Assembly: GCA_021770615.1 (NCBI GenBank)
Contig: JAETQR010000013.1
Span: 28,669-92,668, forward strand
DNA length: 64,000 nucleotides
Direction of reading: 5' to 3'
DNA from: Lachnospiraceae bacterium
Lineage (GTDB): Bacteria > Bacillota_A > Clostridia > Lachnospirales > Lachnospiraceae
Shown here: positions 46,316 to 55,659 of the stretch, piece by piece
Numbering within the stretch: position 1 is the first letter of the stretch
Layout: every line of letters starts with the position of its first letter
The notes under the pieces: generated by a model
Databases searched by the model: none
What the model was told of the DNA's origin: nothing
What the model saw: only the letters and a program-made list of their open reading frames with translations
Translations under genes and position numbers: made by a program

Positions 46316-47108
46316 CTACTGTCCCCTTTTTACTCTCTGCCGCTTTTGTCTTTTCATAGATGAGACGGGTTCCCTGAAGTGTCAGATGCGGATCGTAAAT
46401 ATCGATCGAATCCGTAGCATCCGAAATGCTCCGTCCAAGTCCTCCCGTCGCCACAACTTTGATATCTTTGATCCCCGATTCTTCTCTGATCCGGCGTATG
46501 ATATATTCTGTCTGCCCAATCGTACCGTATAAGAGCCCGGCCTGCATACTCGTGATCGTGTTTTTGGCAAGGATACTATCCGGCTTTTTGATCTCGATCT
46601 CCGGAAGCTGGGCAGCATTTGACCAAAGCGCCCTCGCACTGATCTTAATACCCGGACAGGTCACCCTCGCCGCAAATGTTCCATCCCCGGTAACAAGATC
46701 ATAGGTCGTAGCCGTCCCATAATCTATGACAATAACCGGGCCTCCATACAAAACATATGCCCCCACGGCATCCACGATCCGGTCTGCTCCGATCTCACCC
46801 GGATTGGCGGCTGCGATATGGATTCCTGTCTTCGTTCCATTTCCCACAACATAAGGTGTCGTATGAAAATATTTTTTGATGCCGCTCACAAGAGAATACA
46901 TAACTTTCGGAACAACCGAAGCGATAATAACATCATGGATCTGATCCTCGGAGATTTCCTGCCGCACCAGTGCTTCCACGATCGCCTCACCAAATTCATT
47001 TGACGTTCTCGGCAGATTGGTCGTCAGACGAAACGTAAACAAAAGTTTCTCCGCTTCAAATACTCCGAATGTAAGATTTGTATTTCCAATGTCGATTGCT
47101 AATAACAT
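46293..47108 (-). CDS. coaX: Type III pantothenate kinase
   Basis: The protein has 271 residues. [18 protein letters not shown] is the phosphate loop with Asp6; [20 protein letters not shown] and [13 protein letters not shown] follow. It belongs to the ASKHA fold and phosphorylates pantothenate, the first step of coenzyme A synthesis. The last 20 residues are charged and non-conserved and are encoded in the dusB overlap. Confidence 0.95.
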   Translation of the reverse strand: MLLAIDIGNTNLTFGVFEAEKLLFTFRLTTNLPRTSNEFGEAIVEALVRQEISEDQIHDVIIASVVPKVMYSLVSGIKKYFHTTPYVVGNGTKTGIHIAAANPGEIGADRIVDAVGAYVLYGGPVIVIDYGTATTYDLVTGDGTFAARVTCPGIKISARALWSNAAQLPEIEIKKPDSILAKNTITSMQAGLLYGTIGQTEYIIRRIREESGIKDIKVVATGGLGRSISDATDSIDIYDPHLTLQGTRLIYEKTKAAESKKGTVGERDQYK

Positions 47109-47134
47109 TTTTGTCCATCCTTTTATATTCTTCC

Positions 47135-47449
47135 CTATCCAAAGAAGGCCCTGTAATATTCCTCCAGCCCCTCCAGCAGCTCACTGTGATCCTGTCTGAG
47201 CTGCTTGATCTTCAAATAACTTCCGATCTCATCATAAGAAAAATCACTTTCCTTTGCTGTTGTAGACAGATATAGTGTCCCATCGTCCTCAAACTCCATG
47301 GTAAATACACCACCCACATCCGCAGTCAGTGTAACACTCATGATCTTTAGTTCATCCTTTACCGCTTCCGGAAGTGACGAATATCTCGGATTCAGATAAA
47401 ATTTCTGCTCATACGCACTGCATGCGCATAGTACCTGCTCTTCCTCCAT
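47135..47449 (-). CDS. Small conserved protein, possibly DUF6145
   Basis: The protein has 104 residues. It begins [20 protein letters not shown] and has [24 protein letters not shown]. It resembles short proteins of Lachnospiraceae grouped as DUF6145, though this assignment is from memory of the motif. It overlaps the citrate synthase stop by one base and precedes coaX by 26 bp, so it is in one operon with both. Role unknown. Confidence 0.7.
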   Translation of the reverse strand: MEEEQVLCACSAYEQKFYLNPRYSSLPEAVKDELKIMSVTLTADVGGVFTMEFEDDGTLYLSTTAKESDFSYDEIGSYLKIKQLRQDHSELLEGLEEYYRAFFG

Positions 47450-48828
47450 CAGTTCTCTTTCCTTTCGCTCATCGGTATATATGGCTTATGTGGGCAGACA
47501 GCCTTATAGGCCGGACGTATGATCTTTCCTGCATTGACAAGTTCCTCCAGACGGTGGGCGCTCCAACCAGCGATCCTCCCGATCGCAAACAGAGGGGTGT
47601 AGAGTTCCGTCGGCAATTCAAGCATACTGTATACCAGACCGCTGTAAAAGTCAATGTTGGCGCTGACACCTTTGTAAATATGCCTTTCATTTGCGATTAC
47701 TTCCGGCGCCAGTCTCTCCACCTTTTCATAAAGGGCATATTCCTCCATCATATTTTTTTCCTCGGAAAGTTTTCTTACAAACCGGCGAAATGTCTTCGCA
47801 CGGGGATCGGAAATGGAATATACCGCATGCCCCATTCCATAAATAAGTCCTGATTTATCAAATGCCTGTCTGTTTAAAAGGGCCGTCAGGTAAGACCGGA
47901 TCTCATCCTCATCTTCCCAGTCGTTGAGGTTCTTTTTCATATCTTCAAACATAAGGGAAACCTTTTTATTTGCTCCCCCGTGACGCGGCCCCTTAAGAGA
48001 GCCAAGCGACGCCGAGATCGCTGCATACGTATCGGTTCCCGATGACGTCACCACATGATCGGTAAACGTCGAGTTGTTTCCTCCACCATGCTCGGCATGG
48101 AGCACAAGCGCGATATCGAGTATCTTTGCCTCCAGCGGCGTAAACTGGCTGTCTGCGCGGAGCATATGTAAAATATTTTCCGCTGTAGAATATTCCCGCT
48201 TCGGCGGATGAAGAAAGAAACTGGAACCCTCATGAAAATAATTTGCCGCCTGATAGCCATAAACAGCGAACATCGGCAAAAGTGCAACCAGTTCCAGACA
48301 CTGTCTCAAAACATTTTCCGTCGAGGTATCATCCGCCTTCTCATCATAGGAATAAAGTGTCAGCACACTCCTTCCAAGCGTGTTCATCAGATCTGAGCTC
48401 GGCGCCTTCATGATAATATCCCGCACAAAGCTCGTGGGAAGGCTCTTACGGTACTCCGCAAGTATATCCTTCAGATCCTCAAGCTGGTTTTCCGTAGGAA
48501 GTTCACCAAAAAGAAGCAGATATACAACTTCCTCATACCCAAATCTTTTTTCGTGCAAAAATCCGCCTACGATCTCTTCAATATCAATTCCCTGATAATA
48601 TAATTTTCCTTCACAGGGAACCAGGTCATGATCAATGACCGTATAGGAACGGATCTCCGAGACCTCCGTCAAACCGGTCAGAACACCCTGTCCGTTTAAA
48701 TCCCTGAGCCCTCTTTTTACTTCATATTTATCAAATAAAGTAGAGTCAATCGTACTGCTGGCCTCACATATTCCCGCCATCTTCTGTATCCAATCATGTC
48801 GGTATCCCAAATCCAAATTACTGTCCAT
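47449..48828 (-). CDS. Citrate synthase
   Basis: The protein has 459 residues. The catalytic residues are visible in VLHAEHGGGNNSTFT (first His), KGPRHGGANKKVSL and GMGHAVYSISDPRAK (second His), and SANIDFYSGLVY (Asp). The N-terminal 60 residues are an extension seen in Clostridia type enzymes. It condenses oxaloacetate and acetyl-CoA; here it probably feeds glutamate synthesis through a partial TCA branch. Confidence 0.94.
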   Translation of the reverse strand: MDSNLDLGYRHDWIQKMAGICEASSTIDSTLFDKYEVKRGLRDLNGQGVLTGLTEVSEIRSYTVIDHDLVPCEGKLYYQGIDIEEIVGGFLHEKRFGYEEVVYLLLFGELPTENQLEDLKDILAEYRKSLPTSFVRDIIMKAPSSDLMNTLGRSVLTLYSYDEKADDTSTENVLRQCLELVALLPMFAVYGYQAANYFHEGSSFFLHPPKREYSTAENILHMLRADSQFTPLEAKILDIALVLHAEHGGGNNSTFTDHVVTSSGTDTYAAISASLGSLKGPRHGGANKKVSLMFEDMKKNLNDWEDEDEIRSYLTALLNRQAFDKSGLIYGMGHAVYSISDPRAKTFRRFVRKLSEEKNMMEEYALYEKVERLAPEVIANERHIYKGVSANIDFYSGLVYSMLELPTELYTPLFAIGRIAGWSAHRLEELVNAGKIIRPAYKAVCPHKPYIPMSERKEN

Positions 48829-48886
48829 ATTGGCCCTCCTTTTCCCTTTTTGCGAATACTGCCTTCACATCCTGTCCATGCCGCGA

Positions 48887-49870
48887 TCACAACGTAACTG
48901 CGATCACTGCCTTAATCGTATGCATCCGGTTTTCTGCCTCTTCAAAAACCACATCCGCATACTGTTCAAATACCTCATCCGTAACTTCCATCTCAGTCAG
49001 ACCATACTTCTCATAAATTTCTTTTCCGATTTTTGTCTTTAAATCATGAAAAGCAGGCAGACAGTGCATAAATATTGCTGTCTCCTTTGCATTATCCATC
49101 ACCTTCCGGTTGACCTGGTATGGGGAAAGTGCGTGGATTCTCTCCTCCCACACCTCATCTGGTTCTCCCATAGAAACCCATACATCCGTGTAAAGAACAT
49201 CCGCATCCTTTGTCCCTTCCTGCACATCTTCTGTCAATGCGATCGTCGCACCGCTTTCTTTTGCATATTCCTGACACTGTGCCACCAGTTCATCATTTGG
49301 AAAATATTCCTTTGGTGCACAGGCCACAAAATCCATTCCCATCTTGGCACAGGCGATCATCAGCGAATTTCCCATATTATAACGCGCGTCGCCCATATAT
49401 ACGAGTTTGATCCCGTTCAGCCTGCCAAAGTGTTCCCGTATTGTCAAAAGATCTGCCAGCATCTGGGTCGGGTGATATTCATTGGTCAATCCGTTCCACA
49501 CGGGAACACCTGCATATTCAGCAAGTTCCTCGACGATTTCCTGTCCGAATCCCCGGTATTCAATACCATCAAACATTCTCCCCAGTACTCTGGCTGTATC
49601 TGCAATACTCTCCTTTTTTCCGATCTGGGAGCCCTGCGGATCGAGATAAGTTACACCAATTCCAAGATCATGAGCTGCCACTTCAAAAGAACATCTGGTA
49701 CGTGTACTTGTCTTCTCAAAAATCAATGCAATATTTTTTCCCTCAAACACTCTGTGTGGAATCCCATTCTGTTTCTTCTCCTTTAATTCCTCTGCCACAT
49801 CAAGAAAATATGTAATCTCTTCCTGTGTAAAATCTTTTAATGTCAGAAAATTCCTTCCTTTCAGGCTCAT
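48887..49870 (-). CDS. argF: Ornithine carbamoyltransferase
   Basis: The protein has 327 residues. The carbamoyl phosphate site STRTR is at residues 55-59, HPTQ at 134-137 and [10 protein letters not shown] with the active Cys near 270. It makes citrulline from ornithine. It could serve arginine synthesis or the reverse, catabolic direction; no other arginine genes are adjacent. No clear ARG box was seen upstream. Confidence 0.95.
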   Translation of the reverse strand: MSLKGRNFLTLKDFTQEEITYFLDVAEELKEKKQNGIPHRVFEGKNIALIFEKTSTRTRCSFEVAAHDLGIGVTYLDPQGSQIGKKESIADTARVLGRMFDGIEYRGFGQEIVEELAEYAGVPVWNGLTNEYHPTQMLADLLTIREHFGRLNGIKLVYMGDARYNMGNSLMIACAKMGMDFVACAPKEYFPNDELVAQCQEYAKESGATIALTEDVQEGTKDADVLYTDVWVSMGEPDEVWEERIHALSPYQVNRKVMDNAKETAIFMHCLPAFHDLKTKIGKEIYEKYGLTEMEVTDEVFEQYADVVFEEAENRMHTIKAVIAVTL

Positions 49871-49934
49871 GGTCTTTCTCCTCTCTCACGCATTGTACTA
49901 CGAACTCAACGGCGCTAATTTGATTATGTACGAA

Positions 49935-49989
49935 AGAGGGTTTTTCATCGGTGTGACGTGGGATCAGAACCGGTGAAACCCCTCTTTTT
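49935..49989 (-). terminator. Terminator after SPFH gene
   Basis: GAGGGGTTTCACCGGT and ACCGATGAAAAACCCTC (minus strand) form a long stem around about 18 bases, 40 bp after the SPFH gene and before argF. Confidence 0.75.
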
Positions 49990-50029
49990 ATCCTAAACTG
50001 AATGTTCCTTTTCTTTTAATCCTGCTGCG

Positions 50030-50977
50030 CTAAACTTCTTTCACGCTCTCCACTACCGATTTGGCAAGTCCTGCCACTCCCTGGATCTCAGACGGTATAA
50101 TGATCTTGGTTGCTTTTCCATCGGCCGCTTTCTCAAATGCCTCAAGGCTCTTGATCGTAAGAACGGACTGGGAAGGATCTGCCTCGTTAAGGTAACGGAT
50201 ACCTTCTGCTGTCGCCTTCTGTACTGCTTCGATTGCCTGGGCACGACCTTCTGCCTCCCGGATCATCGCCTCCTTCTTTGCCTCCGCCCGCAGGATCGCT
50301 GCTTCTTTTTCTGCCTCTGCCTCAAGGATCGCAGACTCCTTCTTACCTTCTGCCACAAGCACGGTAGACTTTTTCTCACCCTCTGCACGCAGAATCGATT
50401 CACGTCTCTCACGCTCTGCCTTCATCTGCTTCTCCATGGAATCCTGGATCTCACGCGGCGGAATGATGTTTTTCAATTCCACACGGTTTACCTTGATCCC
50501 CCATGGGTCAGTCGCAATATCCAGACTGGATCTCATATGTGTATTGATCGTCTCTCTCGAGGTAAGTGTCTGGTCAAGTTCCAGATCACCGATGATATTA
50601 CGGAGAGTCGTAGCTGTCAGGTTCTCAATCGCCATGATCGGATTTTCCACACCGTACGTAAAAAGCTTCGGGTCCGTAATCTGGAAAAATACGACTGTGT
50701 CGATCTGCATCGTAACGTTATCCTTTGTGATAACCGGCTGTGGCGCAAAGTCCATAACCTGCTCTTTCAGGTTTACCTTTCTTGCCACCCGGTCAAGAAC
50801 CGGAAGTTTAAAATGGATCCCGACAGACCATGTTCCCACATAGCCTCCCAGTCTCTCAATAATATAAGCGTGTGCCTGTGGCACGATATTGATACATGAT
50901 GCAAGTATGATCAAAACAATAACAATAAGCACGATCGCAATGATCAACCCGCCATTAATCTCTGTTCCTGATCCCAT
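50030..50977 (-). CDS. SPFH/Band 7 (stomatin-like, paraslipin) membrane protein
   Basis: The protein is about 315 residues from ATG 50977 with AGGTG eight bases upstream. An N-terminal membrane helix (about 8-28) is followed by an SPFH domain (INIVPQAHAYIIERLGGYVGTW). A helix rich in Ala/Glu repeats (EAEAEKEAAILRAEAKKEA) drives oligomerisation. It pairs with an NfeD-like protein 160 bp upstream, a widely conserved couple that forms membrane microdomains. Confidence 0.93.
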   Translation of the reverse strand: MGSGTEINGGLIIAIVLIVIVLIILASCINIVPQAHAYIIERLGGYVGTWSVGIHFKLPVLDRVARKVNLKEQVMDFAPQPVITKDNVTMQIDTVVFFQITDPKLFTYGVENPIMAIENLTATTLRNIIGDLELDQTLTSRETINTHMRSSLDIATDPWGIKVNRVELKNIIPPREIQDSMEKQMKAERERRESILRAEGEKKSTVLVAEGKKESAILEAEAEKEAAILRAEAKKEAMIREAEGRAQAIEAVQKATAEGIRYLNEADPSQSVLTIKSLEAFEKAADGKATKIIIPSEIQGVAGLAKSVVESVKEV

Positions 50978-51054
50978 ATTTATTTCACCTGTTCCTTTCT
51001 GCGGGTGTACCGGCACCCGTTACCATATACTCACTGAAGCATCCATAATCTAAT

Positions 51055-51160
51055 TGATTACGCTCTTACGATCAACTTGACTGATTATGCTTTTACGATC
51101 ATTTAGTTGATTACGCTTTTACGATCAACTTGACTGATTATGCTTTTACGATCAGTTTGA
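51055..51160. repeat. Four tandem copies of the 3' end of nfeD
   Basis: The sequence TGATTAYGCTYTTACGATCA begins at 51055, 51082, 51108 and 51135, a spacing of 26-27 bp, with copies 1/3 and 2/4 most alike (53-bp period). The last copy encodes the end of NfeD (KLIVKA and stop). The other three repeat those codons after the stop and are non-coding. Confidence 0.85.
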
Positions 51161-51560
51161 CGCCCTCAACTGCCACGACCGTCACTCTCTCGTTTTCAGC
51201 GATCACTCTGCCATCTTCGCTTCTTGCCGTCCATTCCATCCCATCGACCCTGACCTCTCCGGTGGCCATTTCATTATCGATCTGTCTGGAAACTACCGCT
51301 GTTTTGCCAACGATATCCTCAACATTCGTTTTTTCCTTATCCTTATTAAGGTACTTCACAGCAAATGGCCGGCATAATGCCATGGCAATAACTGACAACA
51401 CGGTAAATACTGCCAGCTGAACCCAGATTCCATAACCCATCCCCGCTACGATAGCAGCTCCGATCGCCCCGACCCCAAACCATATCGTAGTAAGTCCGAG
51501 AGTAGCAATTTCAATAACGATCATAACAGCCAGAATCACAAGCCAGATGATACTGCTCAT
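51138..51560 (-). CDS. NfeD-like membrane protein
   Basis: The protein has 140 residues. Three membrane helices (about 3-22, 26-45 and 48-65) are followed by a C-terminal OB-fold: VGKTAVVSRQIDNEMATGEVRVDGMEWTARSEDG, typical of short NfeD proteins. It works with the SPFH protein encoded just downstream. ATG 51560 has GGGGG upstream. Confidence 0.92.
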   Translation of the reverse strand: MSSIIWLVILAVMIVIEIATLGLTTIWFGVGAIGAAIVAGMGYGIWVQLAVFTVLSVIAMALCRPFAVKYLNKDKEKTNVEDIVGKTAVVSRQIDNEMATGEVRVDGMEWTARSEDGRVIAENERVTVVAVEGVKLIVKA

Positions 51561-51663
51561 ATCCCGTGTCCCCCTTCCTCACTGCATCACTTCAAATGCA
51601 AAAAAATGATATCTTATCCATTTTACTATATTTTATGTGTTTTTGCAAATCCTAATTTCCGGA

Positions 51664-51944
51664 AGGCCATGGAAATTCATTTTTAGCAATGGCATTTCTG
51701 CAGAGGCTAACAAAACTTTGTACAGTAGAGGAAATATTTTCTGATGAAGGCCTTATAAACATGTCGGTCCTTAGGCTGCGTATAAGGTGCAATTTTTACA
51801 CGAGGTGCAAAAATTGCACCTTGCAGCCTTTGTACCGCTGCATGTTTATTCAGCGGGAGCGGGCCTGAATCAGAAAATATTTCCTCTACTGTATCAATTT
51901 ACTAGCCGCAGAAATTCCATTGCTAAAAATAAACTTCCATGCCA
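51664..51944. repeat. 281-bp giant imperfect palindrome (MITE-like element)
   Basis: The outer arms 51664-51745 and 51869-51944 are inverted copies at roughly 85 percent identity. Inside are nested perfect stems: AGGCC/GGCCT, TAAACATG/CATGTTTA, AGGCTGC/GCAGCCT and AAGGTGCAATTTTT with its complement. It fills most of the 388-bp gap between nfeD and the methyltransferase gene. No gene is seen in the gap. Confidence 0.85.
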
Positions 51945-51948
51945 TGAA

Positions 51949-52734
51949 TCATCCCCTGCGTTTGCGATGCACCTCATACATCAATATGGCAGCCGATACC
52001 GCCGCATTCAGGGACTCCACGCCTCCCTCCATCGGGATCTTTACTTTCTCATCGACTGCTGCCGAAGTCTCCGGCCGTATACCATCTGCTTCATTCCCGA
52101 TCAGAATTCCGGTCTTTCCCTCATAACCACATTCTGTATAATTTCTTGTTCCGTCAAGCTGAGCCGCATACAGGGTAAATCCCTCCCGGCGAAGTCGTTC
52201 TACTTCTGTAGTCATTTCTTCTGTGATATAAAATGGCATACGGAACATCGCCCCCATCGTGGCGCGCACTACTTTCGGATTAAAAAGATCCACACACCCC
52301 GCCGACATCACAACCGCACTCATCCCCGCACCCTCTGCCGTCCTCATGATCGTCCCCATATTTCCCGGATCCCGTATATCCTCCAGACAGATGAGCGAGG
52401 CATCTTCTTTTTTAATGATCTCCTCGCGGCTGTACTTCGGCATTTCTACGAGAGCAAGCACCCCCTGCGGTGTCGTGGTATCGGAAATCTCACGAAACAC
52501 CGACGGAGAAACCCACTCTGTATAACTTTCACTTATTTTATGGGAAATCCGATGGAAATATTCATCCTCTGCCTCCATGGACACATAAACTTTCCGCACC
52601 CTTTTATAAAAGATCGCTTCTTCGACCAATTTAAACCCTTCCGCGATAAAACACTTCTCCTGCCTGCGGAAACGTGCGCTCTTTTTCAATTTATTTATTT
52701 TTTTTATCTGTGTATTTGACATACTCTCGATCAT
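51949..52734 (-). CDS. TrmH/SpoU-family RNA 2'-O-methyltransferase
   Basis: The protein has 261 residues with ATG 52734 six bases after GGAGG. An N-terminal substrate-binding part (KSARFRRQEKCFIAEGFKLVEEA) precedes the SPOUT domain with DIRDPGNMGTIMRTAEGAG, ILIGNEADGI and KIPMEGGVESLNAAVSAAIL, the three knot motifs. Relatives methylate 23S rRNA or tRNA. It is 62 bp downstream of the GTPase-NYN fusion gene, so the two may share a transcript and a ribosomal theme. Confidence 0.92.
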   Translation of the reverse strand: MIESMSNTQIKKINKLKKSARFRRQEKCFIAEGFKLVEEAIFYKRVRKVYVSMEAEDEYFHRISHKISESYTEWVSPSVFREISDTTTPQGVLALVEMPKYSREEIIKKEDASLICLEDIRDPGNMGTIMRTAEGAGMSAVVMSAGCVDLFNPKVVRATMGAMFRMPFYITEEMTTEVERLRREGFTLYAAQLDGTRNYTECGYEGKTGILIGNEADGIRPETSAAVDEKVKIPMEGGVESLNAAVSAAILMYEVHRKRRG

Positions 52735-52796
52735 TTTCTGCCTCCATAACTACTTTAACACTGCCAGGACTGCTTTTGGCACAAACCACCGGTTCT

Positions 52797-55406
52797 TCAA
52801 GTTTCGATCAGATCCAGAATCCTATCGTTCACACGCATTACCTCTTCCCGAAACGCCTTCGCAGAAAGCCTCGCTGCCCCATGCCCAAGAATGATCATCT
52901 GTTCCATCCCATCCGAAGTGGCCACTCGCACGCGGTGTTTCTTCGCAATCTTTTTCGTCGTCTTTTCAATATACATATCCGCTGTTTCTGCCTCTTTTGT
53001 ATACACTACGCTGATATTATGATACTTGTCAATGCTTCCGGGATTTCCTTTTACCTTATAGGCATCAAACACAACGATCAGCTGGCATCCCGCATATCCC
53101 TGATAATTACACAGGATATCCATAAGTTTCATGCGGGCGGCATCCAGACTTACCTCCGACAGGCGTTTTAGTTCCTCCCATGCAAAGATAATATTATATC
53201 CATCCACAAGAAGATACTCCTCCACCGGTGCCCTCTCCCGGATCGTCACATGCTCCTGTTCCGGTTTCCCTTTTATCACTCTGGTCTCCTGCGCAGGAAG
53301 CCTCCGTCTGACCGGCCCGAATGTGCGCTCAAAAATAGCCTCCAGTTCCTTTTCTCCCGCATAGTACTCTTTACCGCCTTCTGTCGTTTGGTCCCTTCCA
53401 TGTTCCTGACCAGTTTCGTTCATTCCATGATTCTTCACTTGTAGTACGCTCTCGACATGCATGTGCTCTTTCACTTCGTCCCATTTCACGATAAATCCGG
53501 AACCATGGGCACAAAAAACAGAATCAGGTGTATTTTCCACATCCCTCTCACAATCATAGGAAACTTTTTCTATGACATCCTCCGTATCATGACACGGCCG
53601 GTATCCACAAAACGAACAGGAGATACGTCCCCTTCCCTTTGTATAAGAAGCAACCTCCACCGGATAGCCCTTCATCGTTGAGACCGGACAAATTCCTGTA
53701 ATGACAGCATATTCACCCTGCTCCGGAAGAAGCTCAAATTCACCGCACATTTTCTTTATATCGGACATCACACGCCCGATGCACGCCGCAGGTACCTCTA
53801 TCCGGAATTCATAAAATGGTTCCAGTAAAATGCTCTCCGCCTGCATGAGCCCCTGCCGCACTGCCCGGTAAGTCGCCTGCCGGAAGTCTCCTCCCTCCGT
53901 ATGCTTCTGGTGAGCCCGTCCCGCCACAAGCGTAATCTTCAGATCTGTTATCGGAGAGCCGGTCAAAACGCCCGGGAACTCTTTCTCCGACAAATGAGTA
54001 AGCACGAGCCTCTGCCAGTTCAGATCCAGCTTATCTTCACTGCATTCCGCAGCAAATACCAGCCCGCTTCCCTGTGGCAGCGGCTCTAATAAAAGATGAA
54101 CTTCCGCATAATGGCGCAGCGGCTCAAAATGGCCAACTCCCTCCACCATATCCCGTATCGTCTCACGGTACAGGATCGCTCCCTCTCCAAACTGTATTTC
54201 CATACCAAACCGCTCTTTTACGATACTCTGCAACACCTCAAGCTGCACCTCGCCCATCGGCTGGATAAATAACTGCTGCATCCTTTCATCCCAGAAAAGA
54301 TGCAGTTTCGGATCCTCTTCCTCTAACTGCCGCATCTTTTTCAGCGCATCCGTGGTCTCCGTCCCCTCTGGAAACAATACGCCATATCTCAGAACCGGCT
54401 CTAACTGTTCCCCCGAAAAATCCGTTTCCACGCCGAGTCCCTGCCCGGGATAAGTGCCGTCAAGCCCTGTCACACAACATACATCACCAGAATTCACTAC
54501 ATCTGTAGTCTCGTATTTTTCCCCAGAATAGATCCGAATCTGATTTACCTTTTCGTCCGGCGTCAGAGGCATTTTTACCCGAAGTTCCCCTCCTGTCACC
54601 CTCATATGGGTCAGTCTTGTCCCCTGCGGATCTCTCGAAACCTTAAACACTCTGGCTCCAAACTCCTTCTCCCACTCTTTTTCCACAGTATATTTCTCCA
54701 ACCCATTTAAGAACTCCTCAACTCCTTCCAATTTAAGAGCCGAGCCAAAAAAGCAGGGAAATATTTTTCTCTCCCGTATCTGCACCGGTATCTCCCGCCC
54801 AAGGTCTAACTTCCCGTTTTCCAGATAGATTTCCATTAATCCCTCATCACAGACAGCGATACTCTCCACAAATTCTTTCTGATCCTTGCCGGTAAAATCC
54901 ACACACCCGTCTGACAATACTTTTTGCAGTTCTTCCATGATCCTGCCTTTTTCTGTCCCCGGCAGATCCATTTTATTTACAAAAAGAAAACAGGGAATCC
55001 GGTATTTATCAAGAAGCCCCCAAAGCGTCTCCGTATGTCCCTGTACACCGTCTGCACCGCTGATGACAAGGACCGCATAATCGATCACCTGAAGCGTCCT
55101 CTCCATCTCCGCTGAAAAATCCACATGCCCCGGGGTATCTAACAACGTAACTGCCATATCACCATACACCATCTGTGCCTGACTCGAAAAAATCGTGATC
55201 CCTCTCTCCCGTTCCAAGCCTGCTGTATCCAGAAAAGTATTCTGATGGTCTACCCTTCCCATGTCTTTGATCGCCCCACTCAGATACAGAAGGGCCTCCG
55301 AGAGTGTCGTCTTGCCTGCATCCACATGGGCTAACAGAGCGATCGTAATGCACTTTGACCGCCTGCTGACTGGTTTCTTATGTTTATTTTCAGGCATGTC
55401 TCCCAT
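52797..55406 (-). CDS. EF-G/TetM-like ribosomal GTPase fused to C-terminal NYN (YacP/Rae1-like) nuclease domain
   Basis: It is about 869 residues if started at ATG 55406, behind AAAGGGG; an ATG 21 bp earlier lies inside a TATAAT and is less likely. Counting from that earlier ATG, the G domain has AHVDAGKTT (33-41), DTPGHVDF (97-104) and NKMD (151-154), followed by domains II-V as in ribosomal protection proteins. A linker of about 70 residues leads to a NYN domain (about 735-876) with Asp742 in LLVDGYNII, Asp788 in VVFDAY, Asp817 and Asp839 in ATSDG. The NYN part resembles YacP, which in Bacillus subtilis (Rae1) cleaves mRNA in the ribosomal A site. Whether it protects from tetracycline is unproven. 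Fusion and residues are seen directly; the joint role is inference. Confidence 0.9.
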   Translation of the reverse strand: MGDMPENKHKKPVSRRSKCITIALLAHVDAGKTTLSEALLYLSGAIKDMGRVDHQNTFLDTAGLERERGITIFSSQAQMVYGDMAVTLLDTPGHVDFSAEMERTLQVIDYAVLVISGADGVQGHTETLWGLLDKYRIPCFLFVNKMDLPGTEKGRIMEELQKVLSDGCVDFTGKDQKEFVESIAVCDEGLMEIYLENGKLDLGREIPVQIRERKIFPCFFGSALKLEGVEEFLNGLEKYTVEKEWEKEFGARVFKVSRDPQGTRLTHMRVTGGELRVKMPLTPDEKVNQIRIYSGEKYETTDVVNSGDVCCVTGLDGTYPGQGLGVETDFSGEQLEPVLRYGVLFPEGTETTDALKKMRQLEEEDPKLHLFWDERMQQLFIQPMGEVQLEVLQSIVKERFGMEIQFGEGAILYRETIRDMVEGVGHFEPLRHYAEVHLLLEPLPQGSGLVFAAECSEDKLDLNWQRLVLTHLSEKEFPGVLTGSPITDLKITLVAGRAHQKHTEGGDFRQATYRAVRQGLMQAESILLEPFYEFRIEVPAACIGRVMSDIKKMCGEFELLPEQGEYAVITGICPVSTMKGYPVEVASYTKGRGRISCSFCGYRPCHDTEDVIEKVSYDCERDVENTPDSVFCAHGSGFIVKWDEVKEHMHVESVLQVKNHGMNETGQEHGRDQTTEGGKEYYAGEKELEAIFERTFGPVRRRLPAQETRVIKGKPEQEHVTIRERAPVEEYLLVDGYNIIFAWEELKRLSEVSLDAARMKLMDILCNYQGYAGCQLIVVFDAYKVKGNPGSIDKYHNISVVYTKEAETADMYIEKTTKKIAKKHRVRVATSDGMEQMIILGHGAARLSAKAFREEVMRVNDRILDLIET

Positions 55407-55473
55407 AGAAAATGCCCCTTTCTGCATTATAATGTTTTTATTCTACCACGAATCCGCGCTGACGCACTCCCCC

Positions 55474-55627
55474 GCTGCTACGCAGCTATTCGTGATCGCC
55501 ATTCGCCGCTCGCGATGAATAAGCTTCGCTTGCTCCCGCTCGCTAATGCTCATTCTACCATAATTTTGTGCACGGTTTTTGCACATCTCAAGTTGCGTAT
55601 GCAACTTGCATGGCTCAGCTTGCTGAG
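55474..55627. repeat. Cluster of small hairpins upstream of GTPase-NYN gene
   Basis: Consecutive stems are GCTGC/GCAGC (55474-55486), ATTC-ATCGC/GCGAT-GAAT (55488-55520), TGTGC/GCACA (55567-55585), CAAGTTGC/GCAACTTG (55589-55608) and CTCAGC/GCTGAG (55614-55627). Most are perfect with loops of 2-10 bases. They lie between the GH95 gene and the GTPase-NYN start. Confidence 0.65.
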
Positions 55628-55659
55628 ACTATTATAACACATAAAGGGACATTTTTACA

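Noticed and set aside
49871..50029. ARG box in front of argF
   Set aside because: No pair of TNTGAATWWWWATTCANW-like half sites was seen; the visible structure is the SPFH terminator.
52797..55406. Plain tetracycline resistance gene tet(M)-type
   Set aside because: The G domain is related, but the C-terminal NYN fusion and the chromosomal neighbourhood with no mobility genes do not support a classical acquired resistance gene.
55426..55454. Sigma-A promoter of the GTPase-NYN gene
   Set aside because: TATAAT is present but no acceptable -35 or extended -10 accompanies it.
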